NCBI GenBank assembly: GCA_035687245.1
Contig: DASRYH010000036.1
Location: 1 to 10,160 of the forward strand
Direction of reading: 5' to 3'
From: DASRYH01 sp035687245
GTDB taxonomy: Bacteria; Actinomycetota; Coriobacteriia; Anaerosomatales; PHET01
DNA: 10,160 nucleotides
Positions 1 through 5,606 of this stretch are shown here, piece by piece (within the stretch, counting starts at the first letter, position 1; every line of letters begins with the position of its first letter). A program made the position numbers and the translations under genes. The notes under the pieces were generated by a model. The model saw only the letters and a program-made list of their open reading frames with translations, searched no databases and had not been told where the DNA came from.

Positions 1-116
1 GAGCGCTGCGCGCCTTGCGCTGCCATGGTTGCGATGGCCGAAGCCGAGGCCAAGTAGACGAGCAGCACGATTGCGAGGCGCGGGGACTCGAGGAAGCGCA
101 GTGCGCGGCGAAGCAT
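1..116 (-). CDS. N-terminal fragment of a probable ResB-family cytochrome c biogenesis protein (runs off the left edge)
   Basis: Only the first 38 codons are visible; the gene continues beyond the left edge. The translation starts MLRRALRFLESPRLAIVLLV, with a basic amphipathic start followed by a hydrophobic helix (about residues 14-33) and then AQGAQRS. This matches the pattern at the start of ResB/Ccs1 proteins, which have a short 'FL.S.rla..LL' stretch, a first transmembrane helix and then a 'PQ'-like exit. ResB with the partner ResC/CcsA forms the System II machinery that delivers and attaches haem to c-type cytochromes on the outer face of the membrane. The ATG (116-114) immediately follows the TAG of the upstream lipoprotein gene (119-117), so translation is probably coupled; no clear separate ribosome-binding site is seen. 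The call rests on a short segment. Another membrane protein with a similar N-terminal helix cannot be excluded. Confidence 0.5.
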   Translation of the reverse strand, partial: MLRRALRFLESPRLAIVLLVYLASASAIATMAAQGAQR

Positions 117-659
117 CTACTTCACGGCCGTCGTCGCCGACGCCTCAACGGAGTCGACAAGCCAGTCGCCGTCGGTCTTGACCACGGTGTAGGTGGTGAC
201 GTAGCTGGCCGTCGCATATGGCCCGGGCTCGCGCTTGTCGATTGAAACGTAGCGGTAGCGCCATTGCTCGATCGCACCGAGCGTCACCGTGTGCTCGCCG
301 CTGGGCTTGCCACGCCACTCGAACGCGGTCAGCTTCTGGTCGATGGTGCGGTTGCGCTCCTTATTGAGCTGCACGTAGGAGTTGACCCGCACCTCCTCGT
401 CCGGCGTCATCGTCATCGTGGCAATCTCGGAGTTGGCCATCGCGTAGCCGAATGACGTCCAGTCCAGGTAGGACCGCACCGCGTCCTCCGGCGTGGCCAG
501 ATCAGGCTCTGCGGGGCGAGCGGGCGTCACAGGCTCGGTGCTCACGCCCGCGGTCGACGAGGGTCTTGGAGCGGTGCACCCGCCCAGGGTGAGCGCGCCG
601 ACGAGCAGCACAACACAGAACGCAGCACGTATCAGGGGTCGTGTCGTCTGGATAAACAT
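117..659 (-). CDS. Lipoprotein with an NTF2-like-looking C-terminal domain, function unknown
   Basis: The protein has 180 residues from the ATG at 659-657. An in-frame ATG at 668-666 would add three residues. Basic residues are followed by a hydrophobic helix (about 8-24) and the lipobox LGGC, with the lipidated Cys at residue 28, so it should be exported and anchored to the outer face of the membrane. A Pro/Ser/Thr-rich tether (about 29-54) leads to a globular domain of about 125 residues. That domain begins ATPEDAVRSYLDW, contains EQWRYRYVSI (130-139) and ends in a strand pair around YTVVKTDGDWLVDSVEA. This layout (initial helix 'peda..syl', late 'v.....W.vd....') resembles SnoaL/NTF2-like or IMS-type domains, which are often binding or scaffold modules. 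No catalytic residues are recognisable. The gene sits 65 nt after the acyltransferase stop and abuts the ResB-like gene, hinting at a shared envelope or cytochrome-maturation context. The much longer open frame upstream of these starts is a shadow of the acyltransferase gene. Confidence 0.75.
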   Translation of the reverse strand: MFIQTTRPLIRAAFCVVLLVGALTLGGCTAPRPSSTAGVSTEPVTPARPAEPDLATPEDAVRSYLDWTSFGYAMANSEIATMTMTPDEEVRVNSYVQLNKERNRTIDQKLTAFEWRGKPSGEHTVTLGAIEQWRYRYVSIDKREPGPYATASYVTTYTVVKTDGDWLVDSVEASATTAVK

Positions 660-666
660 GACTGGC

Positions 667-695
667 ATGATAGCGTCTGGCACTTCTGCTGGCGA
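667..695 (-). promoter_or_regulatory. Possible promoter of the lipoprotein gene, with a leaderless start
   Basis: Read on the minus strand, TCGCCA (695-690, four of six matches to TTGACA) is followed after exactly 17 nt by TATCAT (672-667, five of six matches to TATAAT). Transcription would start about 660-659, which coincides with the ATG at 659. This would give a leaderless mRNA, in line with the absence of a Shine-Dalgarno sequence before either candidate ATG. It is a motif match only and could be chance. Confidence 0.3.
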
Positions 696-724
696 AGGGG
701 CGACTGGCTCCGAGATCAGTGCGA

Positions 725-1705
725 CTAAGCTGTGGCGGCAGCTTCGGCCCGGGGCTTCGGTCTCGGCCACTGCCCCAGCAGCACCGCCCGGGTGGGCGCC
801 CAGCGCTCGAGCAGCAGGCTGATGACCACACACGCCGCCATCGTCGCCGACCACGACAGCGCGACACCCAGATAGCCATCGCCGAATACGAGGAATGGCA
901 GCACGAGCATCTGCGCACCGTAGATGCCGAGACTCAGCCGTCCCCAGTGTGCTTGGATTGCGACGCTCCGCTTGGGCAAGACCCGGTAGACCGCCCATGA
1001 AGCACCGATACCGGCGAGTGCTGTGAGCTCCTTGGGTACCGATGCATCGAACGCGACGAACACCGGGAAAGCGATAAAGCCCGCTATCATCGCAGGCCAC
1101 GCGAATGGGCTCAGACGCTCGCGCTCCGACGCGATCAAGTATCCGATGACGAGGAAGAGATAGAGCCAGCAGACCTTCGAGACGGTCCACGGCGCATCGG
1201 GCCAGAAGCGCGGAACCTGAGAGAGAGCTACGGCGGTCGCCGCAAGCCACCAACGCGACGTGCTGACGAGGCGCAACAGCACGAACACAACGAAGACCCA
1301 GAAGAGCGCGATGAGGAACCACATCTGGATGCCGCGGCTCACGTCGATGAGCGCCCACGCCAGACGCGGCAGCCAGTCGCTCGGTTCGTAGCCCTTCATG
1401 TGGAAGACGAACTGCCGAATTGGCAGCTCCAGCGAGATCCATACGATGTAGGGCACGACGAGCGCCTGAGCCTTGCGCCACAGGAAGCGCACCGGGTGGT
1501 GACCCTCGCGCCCCCACAGCACCAGACCTGACAGCAACGCGAACAGCGGCATGGAGAACGCCCACAGAACGTCGACGACCGTGGACGCGTGCGGAAGCCG
1601 CTTGAACGCGGGCACGAGGTTGAACTCGTGCATCATCACGACTAGGCCCATGGCGTAGAACTTCAGGGCGTCAATTGACTCGTCTCGACCGGCACCCTTG
1701 GCCAT
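725..1705 (-). CDS. Acyltransferase-3 family integral membrane protein (OafA/YrhL-like)
   Basis: This is a polytopic membrane protein of 326 residues. The family moves acyl groups, often acetyl or succinyl, onto extracytoplasmic sugars such as surface polysaccharide, peptidoglycan or antibiotic sugars. Evidence is the N-terminal signature RDESIDALKFYAMG leading into LVVMMHEF, with the putative catalytic His at residue 26. SMPLFALLSGL follows (51-61, family pattern 'plFf.lSG'), then the Arg/Trp-rich loop WGREGHHPVRFLWRK, a conserved-looking MWFLIALFW segment (128-136), and hydrophobic stretches across the rest, about ten helices in all. The tail (about 312-326) is Pro/Ala-rich and probably cytoplasmic. 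I chose the ATG at 1705-1703. It lies 7 nt after the thrS stop, whereas longer frames would overlap thrS by about 60 nt. The ribosome-binding site is weak, so expression probably depends on read-through from thrS. The acceptor substrate cannot be deduced. Confidence 0.85.
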   Translation of the reverse strand: MAKGAGRDESIDALKFYAMGLVVMMHEFNLVPAFKRLPHASTVVDVLWAFSMPLFALLSGLVLWGREGHHPVRFLWRKAQALVVPYIVWISLELPIRQFVFHMKGYEPSDWLPRLAWALIDVSRGIQMWFLIALFWVFVVFVLLRLVSTSRWWLAATAVALSQVPRFWPDAPWTVSKVCWLYLFLVIGYLIASERERLSPFAWPAMIAGFIAFPVFVAFDASVPKELTALAGIGASWAVYRVLPKRSVAIQAHWGRLSLGIYGAQMLVLPFLVFGDGYLGVALSWSATMAACVVISLLLERWAPTRAVLLGQWPRPKPRAEAAATA

Positions 1706-1712
1706 AGCCGCT

Positions 1713-3626
1713 TTAAGGCTTCTCTGAGAGCACCCGCTCGGCGAAGGCGTCGACGGCCATCGCACCGATGTCACCCTCGGTGCGCTCGCGCACGCCGACG
1801 GTATCGGTCTCGATCTCCTTGTCGCCCACGACGAGCATGTAGGGCACCTTCTGCTGCTGGGCCTTTGCGATCTTCACGCGCATCGGCTCGTTCTGGTCGT
1901 AGACCTCGACGCGCACCTTCTGCGACGACAGGCGCTTCGCAAGCTCACGAGAGTGCTCGAGGTGGCGGTCCGAGATCGGGATGATCACGGCCTGGATCGG
2001 CGCCAGCCATGAGGGGAATGCGCCCGCGTAGTGCTCGATGAGGATGCCGAAGAAGCGCTCCATTGAACCCAGGATGGTGCGGTGCAGCATGAACGGCGTC
2101 GCCTCGGAGTTGTCATCGGTGCGATACGTGAGGCCGAAACGAGCGGGGAAGTTGAAGTCGACCTGAATCGTGGAGCACTGCCAGGTACGACCGATCGCGT
2201 CACGGAGCTTGATGTCGATCTTCGGCCCGTAGAAGGCGCCGTCGCCCTCGTTGATCTCGAAGTCGATGCCGCGCTCCTCAAGCGTCTTGATCAGTGCGTT
2301 CGTGGCGAGCTCCCAGTCCTTGTCCTCGCCGATCGACTTCTCGGGACGGGTGGAGACTTCGGCAGAGTACTCGAAGCCGAAGACGCCCATCACGTAGTCG
2401 ACGAGGTCGAGCATGCCGACAACCTCATCGTGGACCTGCTCCGCGGTGCAGAAGATGTGCGCGTCGTCCTGGGTGAAGCCGCGCGCACGCATGAGGCCGT
2501 GTACGACGCCTGACATCTCGTGGCGATAGACCGTGCCGAATTCGGAGATGCGCATCGGCAGATCGCGGTAGCTGCGCAGGTCGTTGTCGAAGATCAGGAC
2601 GTGGCCGGGGCAGTTCATGGGCTTGACCGCGTACTCGGCGACCTTGCCGTCCCCTTCGTCGATGTTGAAGAAGTACATGTTCTCGCCGTAGAAGTCGTAG
2701 TGCCCGCTGATCTTCCACACGTCGGTCTTGTAGATGTGGGGCGTGATGGCCTCTTCGTAGCCGCGCTCGTAGAGCACGCCGCGCAGCCACTCCTGCATGA
2801 GCCTGAGCGTGCGAGCGCCCTTCGGGTGGTAGAGCGGCAGGCCGACACCGGCTACCTCGTGGAAGCTGAACAGGTCGAGCTCACGGCCGAGTTTGCGGTG
2901 GTCGCGGCGCTCGGCCTCTTCGATGCGGGTGAGGTAGGCGTCCAGGTCCTTCTGGGAGAACCACACGGTGCCGTAGATGCGCTGCAGCATCGGGCGGTCG
3001 GAGTCGCCACGCCAGTACGCGCCGGCGATCTTCGTGAGCTTGAACGCACCGGCCTTGGCGGTCGACGGGATGTGCGGACCGCGGCACAGGTCGGTGAAGA
3101 AGCCCTGCGTGTAGGTGGTGATGGTCTCGCCCTCGGGCAGCTCGGCGATAAGCTCCTGCTTGAAGGGCTGCTCCTCAAAGGCGTCGGTCGCCTCGAGCTT
3201 GTCCAGAACGGTTCGCTTGAACGGCTTGTCTTCGGCGATGATCTGGCGCATCCGCTCCTCGATGGCGATGAGGTCCTCGGGAGTGAAGCTGCGGCCGATC
3301 TCCATGTCGTAGTAGAAGCCGTCTTCGATCGACGGGCCGATGCCGAACTTCGCCATCGGGAAGAGCTCTTTGACCGCCTCGGCCATGATATGAGCCGTAG
3401 AGTGCCGGAGGATGTCGAGCGCCTCGGGCGACTTGTCGGTGATGATCTCGATGCCTGCGCCATCGGTGACGACCGTGTTGACGTCCACCAGCTTGCCGTC
3501 GACCTTGCCGGCGACGGCTGCCTGCGCGAGGCGCGGCCCGATCGAGGCAGCGACGTCGAGGATGGTCGCGCCCTCGGGAACTTGCTTCTCGCTGCCGTCC
3601 GGGAGGCTGATCTGGATGTCTGGCAT
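1713..3626 (-). CDS. thrS: Threonyl-tRNA synthetase
   Basis: The class II cytoplasmic enzyme charges tRNA-Thr with threonine. The 637 residues match the full-length bacterial form. Domains in order are an N-terminal TGS domain (about 1-62) and the editing domain that removes mischarged serine, with HSTAH (75-79) and CRGPH (181-185) as its metal-type active-site pairs. The catalytic core follows, with motif 2 around YRHEMSGVVHGLMRARGF and FTQDDAHIF (384-392). The zinc ligands corresponding to the known E. coli Cys/His/His are C339 (in MNCPGH), H390 and H515 (in FMLHRTILGS). The C-terminal anticodon-binding domain spans about 540-637, with VPYMLVVGDKE near 594-604. The start is the ATG at 3626-3624, with a good AAGGAG (3641-3636) nine bases upstream. 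The longer frame would begin inside a hairpin. All key residues are present. Tandem hairpins lie just upstream; no T-box motif is seen. Confidence 0.98.
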   Translation of the reverse strand: MPDIQISLPDGSEKQVPEGATILDVAASIGPRLAQAAVAGKVDGKLVDVNTVVTDGAGIEIITDKSPEALDILRHSTAHIMAEAVKELFPMAKFGIGPSIEDGFYYDMEIGRSFTPEDLIAIEERMRQIIAEDKPFKRTVLDKLEATDAFEEQPFKQELIAELPEGETITTYTQGFFTDLCRGPHIPSTAKAGAFKLTKIAGAYWRGDSDRPMLQRIYGTVWFSQKDLDAYLTRIEEAERRDHRKLGRELDLFSFHEVAGVGLPLYHPKGARTLRLMQEWLRGVLYERGYEEAITPHIYKTDVWKISGHYDFYGENMYFFNIDEGDGKVAEYAVKPMNCPGHVLIFDNDLRSYRDLPMRISEFGTVYRHEMSGVVHGLMRARGFTQDDAHIFCTAEQVHDEVVGMLDLVDYVMGVFGFEYSAEVSTRPEKSIGEDKDWELATNALIKTLEERGIDFEINEGDGAFYGPKIDIKLRDAIGRTWQCSTIQVDFNFPARFGLTYRTDDNSEATPFMLHRTILGSMERFFGILIEHYAGAFPSWLAPIQAVIIPISDRHLEHSRELAKRLSSQKVRVEVYDQNEPMRVKIAKAQQQKVPYMLVVGDKEIETDTVGVRERTEGDIGAMAVDAFAERVLSEKP

Positions 3627-3635
3627 GTCTCTCGA

Positions 3636-3641
3636 CTCCTT
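3636..3641 (-). promoter_or_regulatory. Ribosome-binding site of thrS
   Basis: AAGGAG on the minus strand lies 9 nt before the ATG at 3626. It fixes the thrS start at MPDIQISLPDG and excludes the longer in-frame extension. Confidence 0.8.
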
Positions 3642-3654
3642 GTCGATAGCGCAA

Positions 3655-3677
3655 CCGCCCCGCATACGGCGGGGCGG
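3655..3677 (-). terminator. GC-rich hairpin between the zinc-ribbon gene and thrS
   Basis: This is a perfect 9-bp stem of only G and C (arms 3655-3663 and 3669-3677) with a 5-nt loop. It lies 35 nt after the stop of the zinc-ribbon gene and 28 nt before the thrS start codon. On the minus strand it is followed by TTGCGC rather than a T-run. It could be a rho-independent-like terminator of a high-GC organism, an mRNA-end stabiliser, or a structure in the thrS leader. The stem is certain; the role is inferred. Confidence 0.45.
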
Positions 3678-3684
3678 CTCTTGG

Positions 3685-3711
3685 CGTCAGCTCGTCACGT
3701 GGCGACTGACG
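3685..3711 (-). terminator. Second hairpin directly after the stop codon of the zinc-ribbon gene
   Basis: The outer arms cgtcag (3685-3690) and ctgacg (3706-3711) pair perfectly. A further tcg/cga pairing (3692-3694 with 3703-3705) surrounds a CACGTG core (3696-3701). The structure begins immediately after the TAA (3714-3712) and is followed by the stronger GC hairpin at 3655-3677. It may be part of a bipartite terminator or protect the transcript end. It is imperfect and has no T-run, so termination activity is uncertain. Confidence 0.3.
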
Positions 3712-4149
3712 TTATTGCTGCTTAGTCCTGCAGTAAGGGCACACAGCCCAGCTGAGCTTGAGTGCTTTGCCGCACTCGATGCACGGCTTCTTGAGCTTCT
3801 TCATACAGTTCGGGCAGATCAGGAAGTCCCTCTCGACCGGCTTGTAGCAGGCCGGGCAGGTCTCGTAGTCACGCGCGAGTGCAACTTCCTTCGCACGAAT
3901 CTCCAAGTCGCGCTCGCGTACGTCGTCAGCGAACTCCGGCGGGCGTACCACCAGGTAGATCATCCAGCCAGCCACGGGGAACAGGAGCGCTGCGAGCGAC
4001 CACAGCCACGCCATCGCGCCACGCCGTGCGGCATCGCGATAGGTCCAGAAGATGAGTGCGACATCGAAGACGATGAAGAAGAGGACCAGCACCTGGCGCG
4101 CGAAGATGAATGCCGGGTTGGTCACTATCGGTTGGAGCAGCTCGCCCAT
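3712..4149 (-). CDS. Membrane protein with two transmembrane helices and a C-terminal double zinc ribbon
   Basis: The protein has 145 residues. Two hydrophobic segments (about 18-37 and 46-67) form a hairpin in the membrane, separated by the short basic loop RDAARRG. A charged, probably helical linker follows (RPPEFADDVRERDLEIRAKE, about 69-88). The C-terminal third carries four CxxC knuckles, CPAC, CPNC, CIEC and CPYC, which pair as two zinc ribbons of the rubredoxin-like 'double zinc ribbon' type. The basic segment CMKKLKKP lies between them. By the positive-inside rule the ribbons probably face the cytoplasm. Such domains often bind nucleic acid or protein partners, but no function can be assigned. 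The ATG (4149-4147) has AAGGGA (4160-4155) five bases upstream. The gene appears to have its own promoter and is followed by hairpins, so it may be a single-gene transcript between folC and thrS. Confidence 0.85.
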   Translation of the reverse strand: MGELLQPIVTNPAFIFARQVLVLFFIVFDVALIFWTYRDAARRGAMAWLWSLAALLFPVAGWMIYLVVRPPEFADDVRERDLEIRAKEVALARDYETCPACYKPVERDFLICPNCMKKLKKPCIECGKALKLSWAVCPYCRTKQQ

Positions 4150-4170
4150 CGACGTCCCTTCATAAAGAGG

Positions 4171-4187
4171 CGCGCGCCGCGCGCGCG
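4171..4187 (-). repeat. Alternating CG tract forming a 7-bp hairpin in the 5' leader of the zinc-ribbon gene
   Basis: Two runs of alternating C and G (4171-4177 and 4181-4187) are perfect inverted repeats with a 3-nt loop. The tract lies 21 nt before the start codon and just downstream of the predicted promoter, so it would be in the mRNA leader. On the minus strand it is followed by CTCTTTATG, so a weak terminator for folC is also possible. Alternating CG can adopt Z-DNA in vitro; nothing shows that it does so here. Confidence 0.4.
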
Positions 4188-4197
4188 TACGGGACGG

Positions 4198-4206
4198 ATT
4201 CTAGCA
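4198..4206 (-). promoter_or_regulatory. Candidate extended -10 promoter of the zinc-ribbon gene
   Basis: The minus strand reads TGCTAGAAT: a TAGAAT -10 element (4203-4198, five of six matches to TATAAT) preceded by TG at the extended -10 position. No good -35 element is found at 16-18 nt, which is tolerable for extended -10 promoters. Transcription would start near 4191, about 42 nt before the ATG. The same TAGAAT hexamer occurs before valS. Confidence 0.4.
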
Positions 4207-4245
4207 TTTCACAGTCACGTTCATCTGCGCTTTCGGCGCCAAGCG

Positions 4246-5592
4246 TTACCGCATCGATTCGCGAATCAGCTTGCGCGCCTGCCCTGCGGTAGTCAGCGAG
4301 CCGGTCACAACGAGGTCGCCGGCGCTCGCCAAGGCGTCAATTGCCGAAGCCAGGTCGCCGAAGACGAGCGGCTCCACGCCGGTGGCCTCGATCACGACGG
4401 CTTCCAGCGTCGTGGCAGCGAGCGCGCGCGGAGAGTCGGGGGCCGTGACCGCGAAGCGGCACGCGGTCGCCGTGAGCGCGGCGACGATGCCGCGCGCGTC
4501 CTTGTCGGCGAGCACGCCGAGCAGGATCGTGGGGCGGGCGGCCGCAACTGGCCATGCCTCGTCGATGGCGCCCGCAAGTACACCTGCGGCCTGGGGGTTG
4601 TGCGAGCCGTCCACGACTACGAACGGGTTGCGCGCGACGATTTCGAAGCGGCCGGGCAGCGCGAGTGCTCGCAGCGTCTGGCGCGCAGCAGTCGCATCGA
4701 GAGCACGGCCGATTGCGGCCTCAGCCGCAGCGATCGCGGTGGCGACGTTGGCGGCCTGATATGACGGCGCATTCACGGCAAGCGAACCGTAGCCCGCCTC
4801 GACTCCCCGAACCGTGACGATGCTCGAGCCCTCCGGTGCCGCCGGGTGCGCCAACAGCTCGTAGCGCACGGTAAGTGCCTCTGCCACAGGGGTCTCGGTA
4901 GTGATCTCGCGTACCGCTCTGGCCTGCGTGCCCATGACGCCTGCGCGCGCAAGAAAGACTGCGTCGCGGCCACGAGTGCCCGGGCCAAGCACCGGTATCG
5001 CTCCCGGCCGAATGATCGCGGCCTTCTCAGATGCAATAGCCCCGAGCGTGTCGCCAAGGATGCCGGTGTGGTCGAGCCCGACTCCGGTGATGACCGCAAC
5101 GGCTGGGGTTGCCACACTCGTCGCGTCCCACCGGCCTCCAAGCCCCACCTCGAGCACCGCGATCTGGACGCCGAGCTCGCGGAAGAGCCACAGGCACGCC
5201 GCTGTGAGTAGCTCGAACTCGGTGAAGCCCGCCGTCTCGCCCAAGGTGCCGGGCCTCAACATCTCGGCGGCGTCGAGCGCGGCCGAGACCGCTTCGGCGA
5301 ACTGCTCGTCGGTGACCGGCGCCTCCCCCACCTGCATGCGCTCGGGGTAGCGCTCCAGCTCGGGGCTCGTGTAGAGCCCCGCTACGAGGCCTTCGGCGCG
5401 CAGCAGCGCGTGCGTCATGCGCGCAGTGGAGGTCTTGCCGTTCGTGCCGGTGATCTGCACGACCGAGAATGCGTCCTGCGGCCTGCCCAGCTCTTCGCAC
5501 AGCTCGGTCACGCCATCGAGCGAGGGGTTTATGCCGAAAGCCAGCGCGCGCCGAAGCGCCACGAGCGATTCGTCGTAGCTGCGGGCGCTCAC
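4246..5592 (-). CDS. folC: Folylpolyglutamate synthase / dihydrofolate synthase
   Basis: This ATP-dependent Mur-ligase-family enzyme adds glutamate to folates, retaining them in the cell, and in many bacteria also makes dihydrofolate from dihydropteroate. The 448 residues are normal length. Visible motifs are the P-loop GTNGKTS (49-55, the form common in actinobacteria), FTEFELLTAA (123-132), EVGLGGRWDATSV (148-160), GLDHTGILGDT (172-182) and SEKAAIIRPG, which holds the Lys (190) that is usually carbamylated. PGRFEIV (313-319) and DGSHNP (328-333) at the C-terminal domain boundary follow. The usual TSPHL is TSPEL here (75-79). The start is GTG (5592-5590), with AGGAGG (5605-5600) seven bases upstream. 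A longer open frame upstream is a shadow of valS. The ribosome-binding site overlaps the valS stop codon (5608-5606), so the two genes share a transcript and are probably translationally coupled. Confidence 0.95.
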   Translation of the reverse strand: MSARSYDESLVALRRALAFGINPSLDGVTELCEELGRPQDAFSVVQITGTNGKTSTARMTHALLRAEGLVAGLYTSPELERYPERMQVGEAPVTDEQFAEAVSAALDAAEMLRPGTLGETAGFTEFELLTAACLWLFRELGVQIAVLEVGLGGRWDATSVATPAVAVITGVGLDHTGILGDTLGAIASEKAAIIRPGAIPVLGPGTRGRDAVFLARAGVMGTQARAVREITTETPVAEALTVRYELLAHPAAPEGSSIVTVRGVEAGYGSLAVNAPSYQAANVATAIAAAEAAIGRALDATAARQTLRALALPGRFEIVARNPFVVVDGSHNPQAAGVLAGAIDEAWPVAAARPTILLGVLADKDARGIVAALTATACRFAVTAPDSPRALAATTLEAVVIEATGVEPLVFGDLASAIDALASAGDLVVTGSLTTAGQARKLIRESMR

Positions 5593-5599
5593 GCTTGCG

Positions 5600-5606
5600 C
5601 CTCCTC
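5600..5606 (-). promoter_or_regulatory. Ribosome-binding site of folC overlapping the valS stop codon
   Basis: The minus strand reads GAGGAGG, with seven bases to the GTG at 5592. The valS TAG (5608-5606) shares a base with it. A terminating ribosome on valS is thus already positioned for folC, and the site decides the GTG start over any upstream codon in the same frame. Confidence 0.8.

Noticed and set aside
660..1565. N-terminal extension of the lipoprotein frame into the acyltransferase gene
   Set aside because: The extension is Arg/Ala/Gly-rich and overlaps a conserved membrane-protein frame. The lipoprotein signal peptide begins only at 668 or 659.
2520..3725. Long open frame (401 codons) on the plus strand opposite thrS
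   Set aside because: It mirrors thrS codons in GC-rich DNA, has low-complexity Val/Leu/Asp/Gly composition and no recognisable motif. thrS on the other strand is certain.
3412..4764. Long open frame (450 codons) on the plus strand across the thrS start, the zinc-ribbon gene and folC
   Set aside because: It crosses three genes and two intergenic hairpins on the opposite strand and shows no domain. It is a third-position GC artefact.
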